Assembly (NCBI GenBank): GCA_003452965.1
Contig: DMMW01000030.1
Location: forward strand, 1-9,267
DNA: 9,267 bases
Direction of reading: 5' to 3'
Origin: Elusimicrobiota bacterium
GTDB taxonomy: Bacteria; Elusimicrobiota; UBA8919
In this document: positions 1 to 6,940 of the stretch, one piece after another
Layout: every line of letters begins with the position of its first letter
Position numbering within the stretch: the stretch's first letter is position 1
Notes under the pieces: model-generated
Databases searched by the model: none
What the model saw: only the letters and a program-made list of their open reading frames with translations
Told to the model about the DNA's origin: nothing
Position numbers and translations under genes: made by a program

Positions 1-50
1 TGAAAGAGAATAGAATTTGTACAGTGAAACGAAGAAAGTCTGTGTCATAA

Positions 51-200
51 AATAGTGCGATTGCGCGATCGTAAGATTGTGGGATGGAAAAAGATTAAAT
101 ATAGGGGGTTGAGAGATTGAAGGGGGATAGGTTAAAAGTTAAAATTCTAACCTTGCACTACTACACTATCCCGCTATCGCACAATCTCACAACTCTATAA
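51..200. repeat. Inverted array of a GTGNGATW-like octamer, copy 1
   Basis: The left arm reads on the + strand as four tandem octamers: GTGCGATT (55-62), GCGCGATC (63-70), GTAAGATT (71-78) and GTGGGATG (79-86). The right arm (151-190), read on the minus strand, is five octamers in register: GTGAGATT, GTGCGATA, GCGGGATA, GTGTAGTA and GTGCAAGG. The arms are separated by about 64 bases and can pair imperfectly, more so as RNA if G-U pairs are allowed. The right arm is followed by AACTCTATAA, close to the AATTATATAA that follows the second copy at 6941-7068. The shared arm order, shared flanks and eight-base period define a repeat family. There is no coding capacity, so any transposition or replication would need help in trans. 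Confidence 0.8.
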
Positions 201-210
201 GTAAAGTATA

Positions 211-336
211 TCCTGCATCCAGAAGACCACGCCTGTAAGGGCGCACCTATAAAAGTGCGGATGAATGGTCTTCGGGCAGGATTCCGCTCCGTGGAATCCT
301 GAAACAAAAGATACCACGGGTTTTTAACCCGTGTAG
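211..336. repeat. Compact multi-hairpin element (three-way junction plus two hairpins)
   Basis: An eight-base outer stem, GAAGACCA (222-229) with TGGTCTTC (266-273), encloses two small hairpins: CGCC/GGCG (230-233 with 240-243) and CAC/GTG (244-246 with 255-257). The second has an alternative five-base CGCAC/GTGCG pairing (242-246 with 255-259). A perfect nine-base hairpin follows, CAGGATTCC/GGAATCCTG (277-285 with 293-301), then a perfect eight-base hairpin, CACGGGTT/AACCCGTG (315-322 with 326-333). It may be a dispersed repeat of the REP/RAYT type, a structured 5' leader of the next gene, or both. Because the palindromes are equally good on either strand, orientation is undecided. I do not recognise it as a known riboswitch class. 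Confidence 0.65.
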
Positions 337-344
337 CTTCATTT

Positions 345-1610
345 ATGAAAAAAATAAGTATCACACTCTTATGTTGTATGTTATATACTCTTAGTTATGC
401 TTCTGGTCCTTGGACTAATTCAAGTCCCATTTTAAGACAGGGATTAGGTGCAAGACCGTTAGGTATGGGTGAATCATTTGTAGGATTGGCAGATGATATT
501 AGTACATTGCAATTTAATCCTGCAGGATTAAGCAATATTATTAGTAAAGAAGTAGGTGCAACATATTTTAAGGGATTATCCGATACTGGTTACGGAAATA
601 TTGCATATGCTCAACCGGTTGAAAATAATAATTATTTAGGTGCATCAATTACAACACTTCAAGGTGGAGAAATGGAGATAAACTGGTTGGATAGTACCGG
701 TTTAATATTGGAAAAGACTGAAACAAGAAAAGCCAAGCAGGATTATGTTATAACGGCTGGTTATGCACGTAATTTCTTGGCAAAAGATAAATTATCGTTA
801 GGTTTAAATATCAAACTAATTAGTAGCAATCTAGCGGAGGAATCAAAAGCGACTGCAGTTGCAATAGATATCGGAAGCTTATATCGGTTATTAAAAGATA
901 AATTATCTATAGGATTGGCAATTCAAAACGTAGGGACATCTTTGAAGTATACGGGTGGGATAGCGAGCGGTACGGAAAGCGATACATTACCATTAACGGT
1001 AAAGTTAGGGACTGCTTATAGATTTATATCCAATGAAAATAGAAAACTTATAGGTGTCATTGATATAAACAAATATTTGTATACTGATATTAAATTAAAT
1101 TTTGGTGTTGAATATGGAATTAGAGAAATGATTTTTTTTAGGACAGGTTATAGAATTGGATACGATTTGGATTCAATTACATTGGGTTTCGGTATCAAGC
1201 ATAAAAATGCCCAGTTAGATTATGGATTTGGTTTAATGAATGATATAAATGATTTACATAAGGTATCTTTTACTTTGAGATTCGGGGTAATTGAAAAAGA
1301 AGAGCCGCTTACAGCAAAACAGTATTATCAAAAAGGGGTTTTGTATTATGATGTTGGAGAATATTCCAATGCTATTGTTGAGTTTAGCAACGCATTGGGT
1401 ATAGATCCTAACTATATGGATGCGCGTACTCAAATGCGGGATGCAAGTATTAAACTTATTAATCAATTATATAAAAAAGGTCTGGATTATTTAAATGAAG
1501 GTAAATATAAAGAAGCGATTTCACAATTTGAGCAGGTGTTAGAAAGCGATCCTCTGCATAAGGAATCGCAACAAAAATTGAAAGAAGCAGAGGGGAAATT
1601 AAAAAGATAA
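345..1610 (+). CDS. PorV/UPF0164-family outer-membrane barrel protein with C-terminal TPR repeats
   Basis: Predicted outer-membrane beta-barrel protein of 421 residues. Residues 1-20 form a signal peptide (KK, then a hydrophobic stretch ending SYAS), consistent with Sec export. Residues 33-66 carry the family signature: GLGARPLGMGESFVGLADD followed by FNPAGL. Residues 70-314 alternate polar and hydrophobic positions as in barrel strands. Two TPR units follow the barrel, about 324-357 (YYQKGVLYYDVGEYSNAIVE, ending DPNY) and 375-408 (YKKGLDYLNEGKYKEAISQF, ending DPLH). PorV and its relatives resemble FadL-type barrels, and some serve as scaffolds in type IX secretion; the TPR tail suggests partner binding, probably on the periplasmic side, but that is inference. 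The ATG start fits the signal peptide, yet no Shine-Dalgarno sequence precedes it, and a strong hairpin ends at 333. No clear terminator follows. Substrate and partners are unknown. Confidence 0.85.
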   Translation: MKKISITLLCCMLYTLSYASGPWTNSSPILRQGLGARPLGMGESFVGLADDISTLQFNPAGLSNIISKEVGATYFKGLSDTGYGNIAYAQPVENNNYLGASITTLQGGEMEINWLDSTGLILEKTETRKAKQDYVITAGYARNFLAKDKLSLGLNIKLISSNLAEESKATAVAIDIGSLYRLLKDKLSIGLAIQNVGTSLKYTGGIASGTESDTLPLTVKLGTAYRFISNENRKLIGVIDINKYLYTDIKLNFGVEYGIREMIFFRTGYRIGYDLDSITLGFGIKHKNAQLDYGFGLMNDINDLHKVSFTLRFGVIEKEEPLTAKQYYQKGVLYYDVGEYSNAIVEFSNALGIDPNYMDARTQMRDASIKLINQLYKKGLDYLNEGKYKEAISQFEQVLESDPLHKESQQKLKEAEGKLKR

Positions 1611-1655
1611 TAGGTTAAACTTAGCAGAAATCTAAGAATAATAAGTAAGGTGGTA

Positions 1656-1793
1656 CTGTCAAAAATATTATGACCCCGTTAATAATGTAGCTTATAATAA
1701 TTGTAATTATTATTTTACTTATTAAAATAATTTACAACATTATTTTACGGGGTGAAAAAACCAGATTTTTCAATAATATGCCAGTTTTGACAG
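1656..1793. mobile_element. MITE-like non-autonomous element with terminal inverted repeats
   Basis: The ends are perfect nine-base inverted repeats, CTGTCAAAA (1656-1664) and TTTTGACAG (1785-1793). Further in-phase blocks pair inward: ATATTAT (1665-1671) with ATAATAT (1773-1779), ACCCCGT (1673-1679) with ACGGGGT (1747-1753), and AATAATGT (1681-1688) with ACATTATT (1737-1744). The right arm carries extra segments between these blocks. The centre holds two overlapping palindromes, ATAATAATT/AATTATTAT (1694-1702 with 1705-1713) and ATTATTTTA/TAAAATAAT (1709-1717 with 1723-1731). At about 138 bp with no ORF it looks like a miniature element mobilised in trans. If the first C is dropped, the ends are TG...CA, as in several IS families including IS21; that assignment is a guess. 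No clean target-site duplication is visible. Confidence 0.65.
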
Positions 1794-1810
1794 AACGTTA
1801 AATTTAATTT

Positions 1811-1815
1811 GGAGG
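1811..1815 (+). promoter_or_regulatory. Shine-Dalgarno site of the GH2 gene
   Basis: GGAGG lies four bases before the ATG at 1820. It is the strongest ribosome binding site in the window and supports that start codon. Confidence 0.85.
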
Positions 1816-1819
1816 TTGT

Positions 1820-4800
1820 ATGAGAAATAAATATTCAAGAATGTATATCATGTTTTTAATGCTGATAACTTTTGTTCTATGTTGTATAGTTCATGTGGCA
1901 GCTGATACAAAAGTATCACAGGAATTAAGCCATAATATGTGGAAATGCATAAGGTTGGAAGGGACGAGCAGTAATCCTCCTGATGATCCGGGAACAAAAC
2001 AAGGTTTTTTCAAAAAGGATTTTAATGATTCATCATGGTCCGACCAATATGTTCCATGGAACTGGGACCGAAAATATCCGCCAAATCCATATGTAGTTCA
2101 CGGTGTCAATAATATTAACGATAAATTTTTTAGAGAAGGTGGGGTGGGTTGGTACAGGAAAAAATTCAAGGTAGATTCATCAATCCCAAGTAGTTATAGA
2201 ATAATTTTGCGTTTCGGAATGGTGGATACGGAATGCACGGTATATTTAAACGGAGACAAAATCGGTGAGCATCAGGGCTATAGCACTCCGTTTGAGTTTG
2301 ATGTAACAGATAAGATTTCAAGAGATAAAGAAAATATATTAGCAGTAAGAGTATATGACATGCATTATAATCCAAAAGAACCGGGTAAATTGATACCTGG
2401 TATTGACGGGCATATGTATGGAAGCAGTTGCGGTGGCATAATAGAGCCGGTTTATATAATCGGACGTCCTACGGTATATATTAGAAATGTGAAAATAGAA
2501 CCGCGAATAAAACCGGCAAGTATTGAGGTAAATGTTTTTATAACAAATACTGTGAAAAGCAACAAAAAATTTAAGGGAATATTAAAAGTGTATCCAGTAA
2601 AAAGTAAAAGCGACAGCGTTGTTGCATCCGGAACTACGGAAATACCAATATCCGTTAATTACGGGGAAAATACAGTGAAAGCAAAAGTAAATATATCAAA
2701 ACCTGTTTTATGGAAACCGTCAAAGCCGCATCTTTATAAATTGGAAATCAGTTTGGTAGCTAACGGGAAATCCGAAGAAGTTTATACCGAAAAGTTTGGA
2801 TTAAGGGAAATAAAAATAAAGGACAGAGATTTATTATTGAATGGTAAAAAGTTAAGGTTGTTTGGAACGGAATTTGTAATACCTCGCAACGATTTTGAAA
2901 GGGAGTGGGCAGATATTGCTTTAAATGAAGGTGATTTTATGAGACGCGCTCTGCTATTATTCAAAAAAATGAATTTTAATATAGTCAGAACACACGATGT
3001 TTATCCGCCTGTGTTTTACGATATATGCGATGAAATCGGCTTGATGGTTTATGGCGAATATGGTTGGAATAATATATATTCACCGGACCCTAATTATTTT
3101 ATACCAAGAGTAAGTTCACAAATGACTGAATGGATACAAAGAGACTGGAATCACCCATCAATAATATTCTGGTGCCTTGGCAATGAAAATAAAGGCAACG
3201 CCGTACCTTTAATGACACAAATGTACGAGTTTGTAAAAAAGATTGATGATACGCGTCCGATAAGTTCATCATCAGGCGGTGAATTTTTGAATTCCGCTTT
3301 AAAAACTGATTTTGTGGATGTTCATAGTTATGAAGGTGGAGCGTTTGGAGAGCCATGGACATTTGTTGAAGAGATTTTACATAACGCCATGACAAAAGCG
3401 GAAGAGTCGCATTCTATGCTTCGGCCGATGATGAATACCGAATATGGCTGGAGTGAAGGTGATTGGCTACCATGGACAAGCATGCAACCGAGAATAGTAC
3501 AGAAAAGAGAAGGCTATACCACACCCGATATGCTCGTAACAAGAGAAACCTATACCGAAATCGCACAAAAAATGGCGAGTGACGGAATTCGTATGGGTGA
3601 AGTCAGACATTTAGGGGTGTTATCAACATTAATTCCAAAATACAAGGCATATGCCAGGGCTATTGCATGGAAAAGACTGGAAGAGAGACATCGTGCTTGC
3701 GATTTTTTAACGGGACAGGTTAATTTTGTTACAGGTCGTACAATAATGACTAATGAATTTCCGATGTACCCATTAAAAGATTATCCGTTTACTTGGCGGC
3801 CTGTTTGTGATTCTCTAAGAATCACAAGCCAACCGGTCCTGATTTTTCTTAAAGATTTTAAGTGTGGGCTTTTTGCAGGGAAAAAAGAAAAAATGAATTT
3901 TTATTTAGCAAACGATTCATTATTAGACATTAAACCTTCAACAGTGAAGATATCTTTTACTGATAAAGACGGAAAAGAATATTTTACTAATACTATAACT
4001 GCACCACAGGTTAAAAATGGTACAAAAGTGGAGTTGCCTTATATAATAAATGTACCGGATGTTAAGACCGGTTTTTACAAGATGAAAATAAATGTATTAT
4101 CATCAACAAACAAGAAAATATCAGAAAATTATTATGATTTTTATGTTCTTGGCAAATCGGATAACCTTAAGACTTTAAGCGGTAATGCAAAACTTGCCGT
4201 TTACGATATCGCTGGAAAAACCAAAAAAATATTAGATTCACTTAATGTCAAGTATGACTCAATTAATAACTTCAATAAACTATCATCTTTTGATACACTA
4301 ATAATCGGGTGGTCTTCGTTAGACGAAAGAATTAGGGATTCAAGCGATAAACTTAAATTATTTACAGAAGCAGGAGGTAAAATAATTAGCTTTGAACAAT
4401 ATAAAAACTATTTTAGGGGATGGGTTCCCAGATTTATTCTTTTAGGACAGGAAGGGGAAAAACAGCATTATAATGTCTTTGCCGATGTTGTAGATTTTAC
4501 GCATCCTATATTTAAGGGTCTTGTTAGAGAAAATTTTGACTTTTGGAACAATGAACATGGTTTGGTTGCTAAAACACTGCTTACACCGTTAAGATCGTCA
4601 ATTCTTGCGGGTGCCGGTGAGATGTCGGAGGGACTGTCTTCAAGCATGCAGATTGTCATCTGCGAAGAAAATGTAGGTAAGGGTAAGGTTTTAATATCGC
4701 AGGTTGAAGCGACAAGTGCGTGGCAAAAGGATCCATCCGCAACGAAGTATATGATAAATATGATAAATTACGGCTTGACTAAAGAAAAAACGTCAGATGC

Positions 4801-5494
4801 GGCGATGACGTCCGGAACGACGGGACAGAAGAAAAATCTTAAAACGATAAAAATCAGCATTCCCTCTGATGTTTCAATCGGGATTGAAAAATTTATTGAT
4901 GTAGAATCTGTTTCAGAAACTCTTAATATTAGCGAAAAAAACGATGAGACACTTGATAATTCGTTAAAGTCAAAACCAAAAGCTATTTATATTTCGCTTA
5001 AACGTTCATTAACAAAAGAAGAAATTACTGAATTGCATCAATGGATTCGCAATGGCGGTAATTTAATTGTAAAAGCAAATAATAATGATTTGAAAAATAA
5101 CTTAAATAGTTTAATGGGTTCTGTCGGTATAACTATTTCCAAAGAGGGATATTTATCACTACCCGAAGTTATTATGGAGCCTCGAGTGTTTAAAGCCGAT
5201 ATACAAAAATTTTCAAATCACCCAATAAATAGCGGCGTTAAGGAACTAAATTTAAAAGATGAATTTGGTTTCTGGACTGTCAAAACATCTAAAAATGCGA
5301 ATTCACTGATGACTATTTTTTATCAGGCAAAGGAATATCCGTTTTGTGTAGTAAGCACTGAGGGTAAAGGAAGGATAATTTTCTTCAATGTTCTTGTTGA
5401 ACGGCCGAGAATATTTGATGTAGACGGCTTAAATCAGTCAGATAAGGATAATAAAAAATTCATTTCCCAGTTGTTTGAAAAGATATTTAATTAA
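1820..5494 (+). CDS. Secreted glycoside hydrolase family 2 protein with two C-terminal amidotransferase-like domains
   Basis: Likely exo-acting beta-glycosidase of the GH2 class (beta-galactosidase, beta-glucuronidase or beta-mannosidase type); the sugar cannot be told from sequence. Residues 1-28 form a long signal peptide with probable cleavage after HVAA. Domains in order: jelly-roll sugar-binding domain (about 38-215, with GWYRKKF and VYLNGDKIGEHQGY), Ig-like domain (about 219-330), TIM barrel (about 333-620), a second Ig-like domain (about 684-777), then two glutamine-amidotransferase-like alpha/beta modules (about 788-987 and 1052-1224). The barrel has RTHDVYPP (390-397), WCLGNEN with E456 as acid/base, and NTEYGW with E541 as nucleophile, so both catalytic glutamates are present. 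It is longer than LacZ (1023 residues) and ends in different domains. The barrel segment equivalent to LacZ IETHG reads YGEYGWNN, so the usual metal-site histidine appears to be missing. It probably acts in the periplasm or outside the cell. Confidence 0.9.
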   Translation: MRNKYSRMYIMFLMLITFVLCCIVHVAADTKVSQELSHNMWKCIRLEGTSSNPPDDPGTKQGFFKKDFNDSSWSDQYVPWNWDRKYPPNPYVVHGVNNINDKFFREGGVGWYRKKFKVDSSIPSSYRIILRFGMVDTECTVYLNGDKIGEHQGYSTPFEFDVTDKISRDKENILAVRVYDMHYNPKEPGKLIPGIDGHMYGSSCGGIIEPVYIIGRPTVYIRNVKIEPRIKPASIEVNVFITNTVKSNKKFKGILKVYPVKSKSDSVVASGTTEIPISVNYGENTVKAKVNISKPVLWKPSKPHLYKLEISLVANGKSEEVYTEKFGLREIKIKDRDLLLNGKKLRLFGTEFVIPRNDFEREWADIALNEGDFMRRALLLFKKMNFNIVRTHDVYPPVFYDICDEIGLMVYGEYGWNNIYSPDPNYFIPRVSSQMTEWIQRDWNHPSIIFWCLGNENKGNAVPLMTQMYEFVKKIDDTRPISSSSGGEFLNSALKTDFVDVHSYEGGAFGEPWTFVEEILHNAMTKAEESHSMLRPMMNTEYGWSEGDWLPWTSMQPRIVQKREGYTTPDMLVTRETYTEIAQKMASDGIRMGEVRHLGVLSTLIPKYKAYARAIAWKRLEERHRACDFLTGQVNFVTGRTIMTNEFPMYPLKDYPFTWRPVCDSLRITSQPVLIFLKDFKCGLFAGKKEKMNFYLANDSLLDIKPSTVKISFTDKDGKEYFTNTITAPQVKNGTKVELPYIINVPDVKTGFYKMKINVLSSTNKKISENYYDFYVLGKSDNLKTLSGNAKLAVYDIAGKTKKILDSLNVKYDSINNFNKLSSFDTLIIGWSSLDERIRDSSDKLKLFTEAGGKIISFEQYKNYFRGWVPRFILLGQEGEKQHYNVFADVVDFTHPIFKGLVRENFDFWNNEHGLVAKTLLTPLRSSILAGAGEMSEGLSSSMQIVICEENVGKGKVLISQVEATSAWQKDPSATKYMINMINYGLTKEKTSDAAMTSGTTGQKKNLKTIKISIPSDVSIGIEKFIDVESVSETLNISEKNDETLDNSLKSKPKAIYISLKRSLTKEEITELHQWIRNGGNLIVKANNNDLKNNLNSLMGSVGITISKEGYLSLPEVIMEPRVFKADIQKFSNHPINSGVKELNLKDEFGFWTVKTSKNANSLMTIFYQAKEYPFCVVSTEGKGRIIFFNVLVERPRIFDVDGLNQSDKDNKKFISQLFEKIFN

Positions 5495-5519
5495 CAAGCA
5501 GATATCAGGATATAGGATT

Positions 5520-5594
5520 TCCGCCGCTGATTCGCCTCCACCTCCGCCTCCGGCTCCGTCAGCTGACGGATTGGCGGATGGCGGATTTGGCGGA
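5520..5594. repeat. GC-rich TCCGCC/GGCGGA hairpin repeat
   Basis: A perfect 16-base palindrome, TCCGTCAGCTGACGGA (5555-5570), forms the centre. The left flank is pyrimidine-rich with repeated CCGCC and CCTCC units; the right flank has the matching GGCGGA units, and the outer TCCGCC (5520-5525) pairs with GGCGGA (5589-5594). The stretch is far richer in GC than anything around it, which suggests an inserted dispersed repeat rather than native spacer. Similar TCAGCTGACGGATTGGCGGA-type palindromes occur, as I recall, scattered in genomes of uncultivated bacteria; I cannot confirm this here. It could also end transcription from the GH2 gene. Confidence 0.7.
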
Positions 5595-5630
5595 CAGGCA
5601 GCTGTAAGGCTTTTAACCTAATTCTAAGTA

Positions 5631-5669
5631 AAAAGAAGAGTTTTAATTTAATATTTTAACTCTTTTTTT
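5631..5669 (+). terminator. A/T-rich terminator-like hairpin ahead of the acetyltransferase gene
   Basis: AAAAGAAGAGTT (5631-5642) pairs with AACTCTTTTTTT (5658-5669) over 12 base pairs with one G-U pair and a 15-base loop, ending in a run of seven Ts. The stem is poor in GC, so termination may be weak. The 3' arm ends four bases before the GGGAG ribosome site of the next gene. It may end transcripts from the GH2 gene, or act as an attenuator or temperature-sensitive leader for the acetyltransferase gene. Confidence 0.5.
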
Positions 5670-5672
5670 AAA

Positions 5673-5677
5673 GGGAG
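5673..5677 (+). promoter_or_regulatory. Shine-Dalgarno site of the acetyltransferase gene
   Basis: GGGAG lies four bases before the ATG at 5682 and supports that start. It lies just downstream of the A/T-rich hairpin. Confidence 0.75.
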
Positions 5678-5681
5678 AACA

Positions 5682-6935
5682 ATGATACGTTCTGCAAATA
5701 AAAAAGATATTGATGGTATATTGAATATTTTAGGTAAAGCATTCAATACAACAATGAATAAAGGAAGAGAAATATATCTTAGAGATTTAGTATTGAAAGA
5801 GTTACATTGTTGGCGGGTTATGGTTTTAAATGATAACATAATTGGTGCGGTTCATATATCAGTTAATGAACTTAGAATAGGAAAAGCGATTGTTACAAAG
5901 ATGGATCCGGGTGAAGTTTCTGTTTTACCGGAGTATCATGGCAAGGGATACGGAACAATGCTAATGCAGGATACTATAGAATGGATGAAAAAAGAAAATT
6001 GTGATATTTCCAGGTTAGGTGGTTTAACAGAGTTCTATTCGCGATTCGGCTATTTAAGATTTCCAAGAAGATATATTGAATTTACAGTTGGTAAAAAAGT
6101 GCAAGCCGGCGCATCAATGGTCAAAGAAGATGAATTGTTTCTTGAAAAAGAGATAATATCAAAAATAAGACAGTTTAATCCTAAGAAGGATTCACAAGCA
6201 TATTTAAAAATATCAGAGGAATTTAATAAAAAGTATACGACATCAAGGGTTATTTATAGTCAACCGAAATTATCCGAAAAAAATCCTTTACATCTTGTAT
6301 ATGAAGATAAAGGAAAAATTTTAGGTTTTATGTTTGCCATTGAAAGAAAAGAGGACTTCAGCGAATTTGAAGCAAAAATTACAATCAATGAAGTGGGATA
6401 TAAAAAAGACAAACAAACTGTAATTGGACACTTCATTAAATATTTATATAATTATTCCTTAAAAAATAAAATGAAAAGGATAACAGCAAGGGTACCGTTT
6501 GACCCACAGATAAAAGAGCAATTATTGAAAATTCCGGTAAATTTTAAAATAATTGAAATATACGGCGGGAAAAGCAGCAATATGTTGCAAATTATAAATT
6601 TAAAATCGCTATTTACAAAATTGGTTCCTGAATTAGAGAACAGATTGCATAATTCCCTTGCTTCAAATTGGCGGGGCACTGTTGAAATAAATATTGGAAA
6701 AGATAATGTCAAATTTTTTATAGGAAATGGGAAAATCAGACTTCTAAACGAAATATTAGCAGAACTAAAAATAGTAATAGAAGAATATTATTTATTAGAA
6801 CTGGTACTCGGGCTTGTTTCGTTTGGCGAGATTAAGCAGTTGTTAAATGAGAAAATAGAGTTAACCCCTGTAACCGAAAGTCTATTAAACGACCTTTTCC
6901 CGAGAAAGCTGGTTGGGTCTGGCAATTGGGAATAA
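5682..6935 (+). CDS. Eis-like GNAT N-acetyltransferase with C-terminal SCP2-like domain
   Basis: Transfers an acetyl group from acetyl-CoA to an amine; cytoplasmic, with no signal peptide. Residues 1-135 form a canonical GNAT domain: the acetyl-CoA loop is VSVLPEYHGKGYG (79-91, the Q/R-x-x-G-x-G/A region reading HGKGYG), and motif B is EFYSRFGYLRF (117-127). Residues about 140-305 look like a second, degenerate GNAT-type domain. Residues about 306-417 resemble the SCP2-like tail of the Eis family (LENRLHNSLASNWRGTVEIN, then LVSFGEIKQLL and LLNDLFPRK). The 417-residue length and domain order match Eis proteins of about 400 residues. In mycobacterial Eis the C-terminal carboxylate takes part in catalysis; here the chain ends GNWE. 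Eis proteins acetylate amines including aminoglycosides, but between two sugar-active genes an amino-sugar or other metabolite substrate is equally possible. Confidence 0.8.
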   Translation: MIRSANKKDIDGILNILGKAFNTTMNKGREIYLRDLVLKELHCWRVMVLNDNIIGAVHISVNELRIGKAIVTKMDPGEVSVLPEYHGKGYGTMLMQDTIEWMKKENCDISRLGGLTEFYSRFGYLRFPRRYIEFTVGKKVQAGASMVKEDELFLEKEIISKIRQFNPKKDSQAYLKISEEFNKKYTTSRVIYSQPKLSEKNPLHLVYEDKGKILGFMFAIERKEDFSEFEAKITINEVGYKKDKQTVIGHFIKYLYNYSLKNKMKRITARVPFDPQIKEQLLKIPVNFKIIEIYGGKSSNMLQIINLKSLFTKLVPELENRLHNSLASNWRGTVEINIGKDNVKFFIGNGKIRLLNEILAELKIVIEEYYLLELVLGLVSFGEIKQLLNEKIELTPVTESLLNDLFPRKLVGSGNWE

Positions 6936-6940
6936 ATAAA

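Larger units (their letters stand above)
1..344. other. Gene-free leader region rich in repeats
   Basis: No convincing gene lies here. A reading frame open from the left edge ends at a TAA at 48-50 and could be the last 15 codons of an upstream gene, but it is too short to judge. The rest is an inverted octamer array (51-200) followed by a cluster of hairpins (211-336). A 67-codon minus-strand frame at 161-364 runs through both repeats and shows no protein family features, so I treat it as spurious. Confidence 0.6.

Noticed and set aside
51..190. Possible CRISPR array, because of repeated units
   Set aside because: The units are eight bases, contiguous, degenerate and inverted between arms; there are no spacers of uniform length and no cas genes.
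222..273. Known riboswitch such as a c-di-GMP aptamer
   Set aside because: A three-way junction is present, but the conserved core sequences of the classes I know are not.
161..364. Minus-strand frame of 67 codons upstream of the first gene
   Set aside because: It runs through the octamer array and hairpin cluster, overlaps the real gene start, and shows no family motif.
1620..1636. CTTAG/CTAAG hairpin after the PorV-like gene as a terminator
   Set aside because: The stem is only five pairs and no T run follows, so it is too weak to call.
1787..1815. TTGACA at the right end of the MITE-like element as a -35 box for the GH2 gene
   Set aside because: At normal spacing the -10 position would fall on the ribosome binding site; no TATAAT-like sequence is present there.
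1839..1887. Lipoprotein signal (lipobox) in the GH2 protein near the CC pair at residues 21-22
   Set aside because: The residue before the cysteine is leucine, not the small residue expected, whereas VAA at 26-28 gives a good signal peptidase I site.
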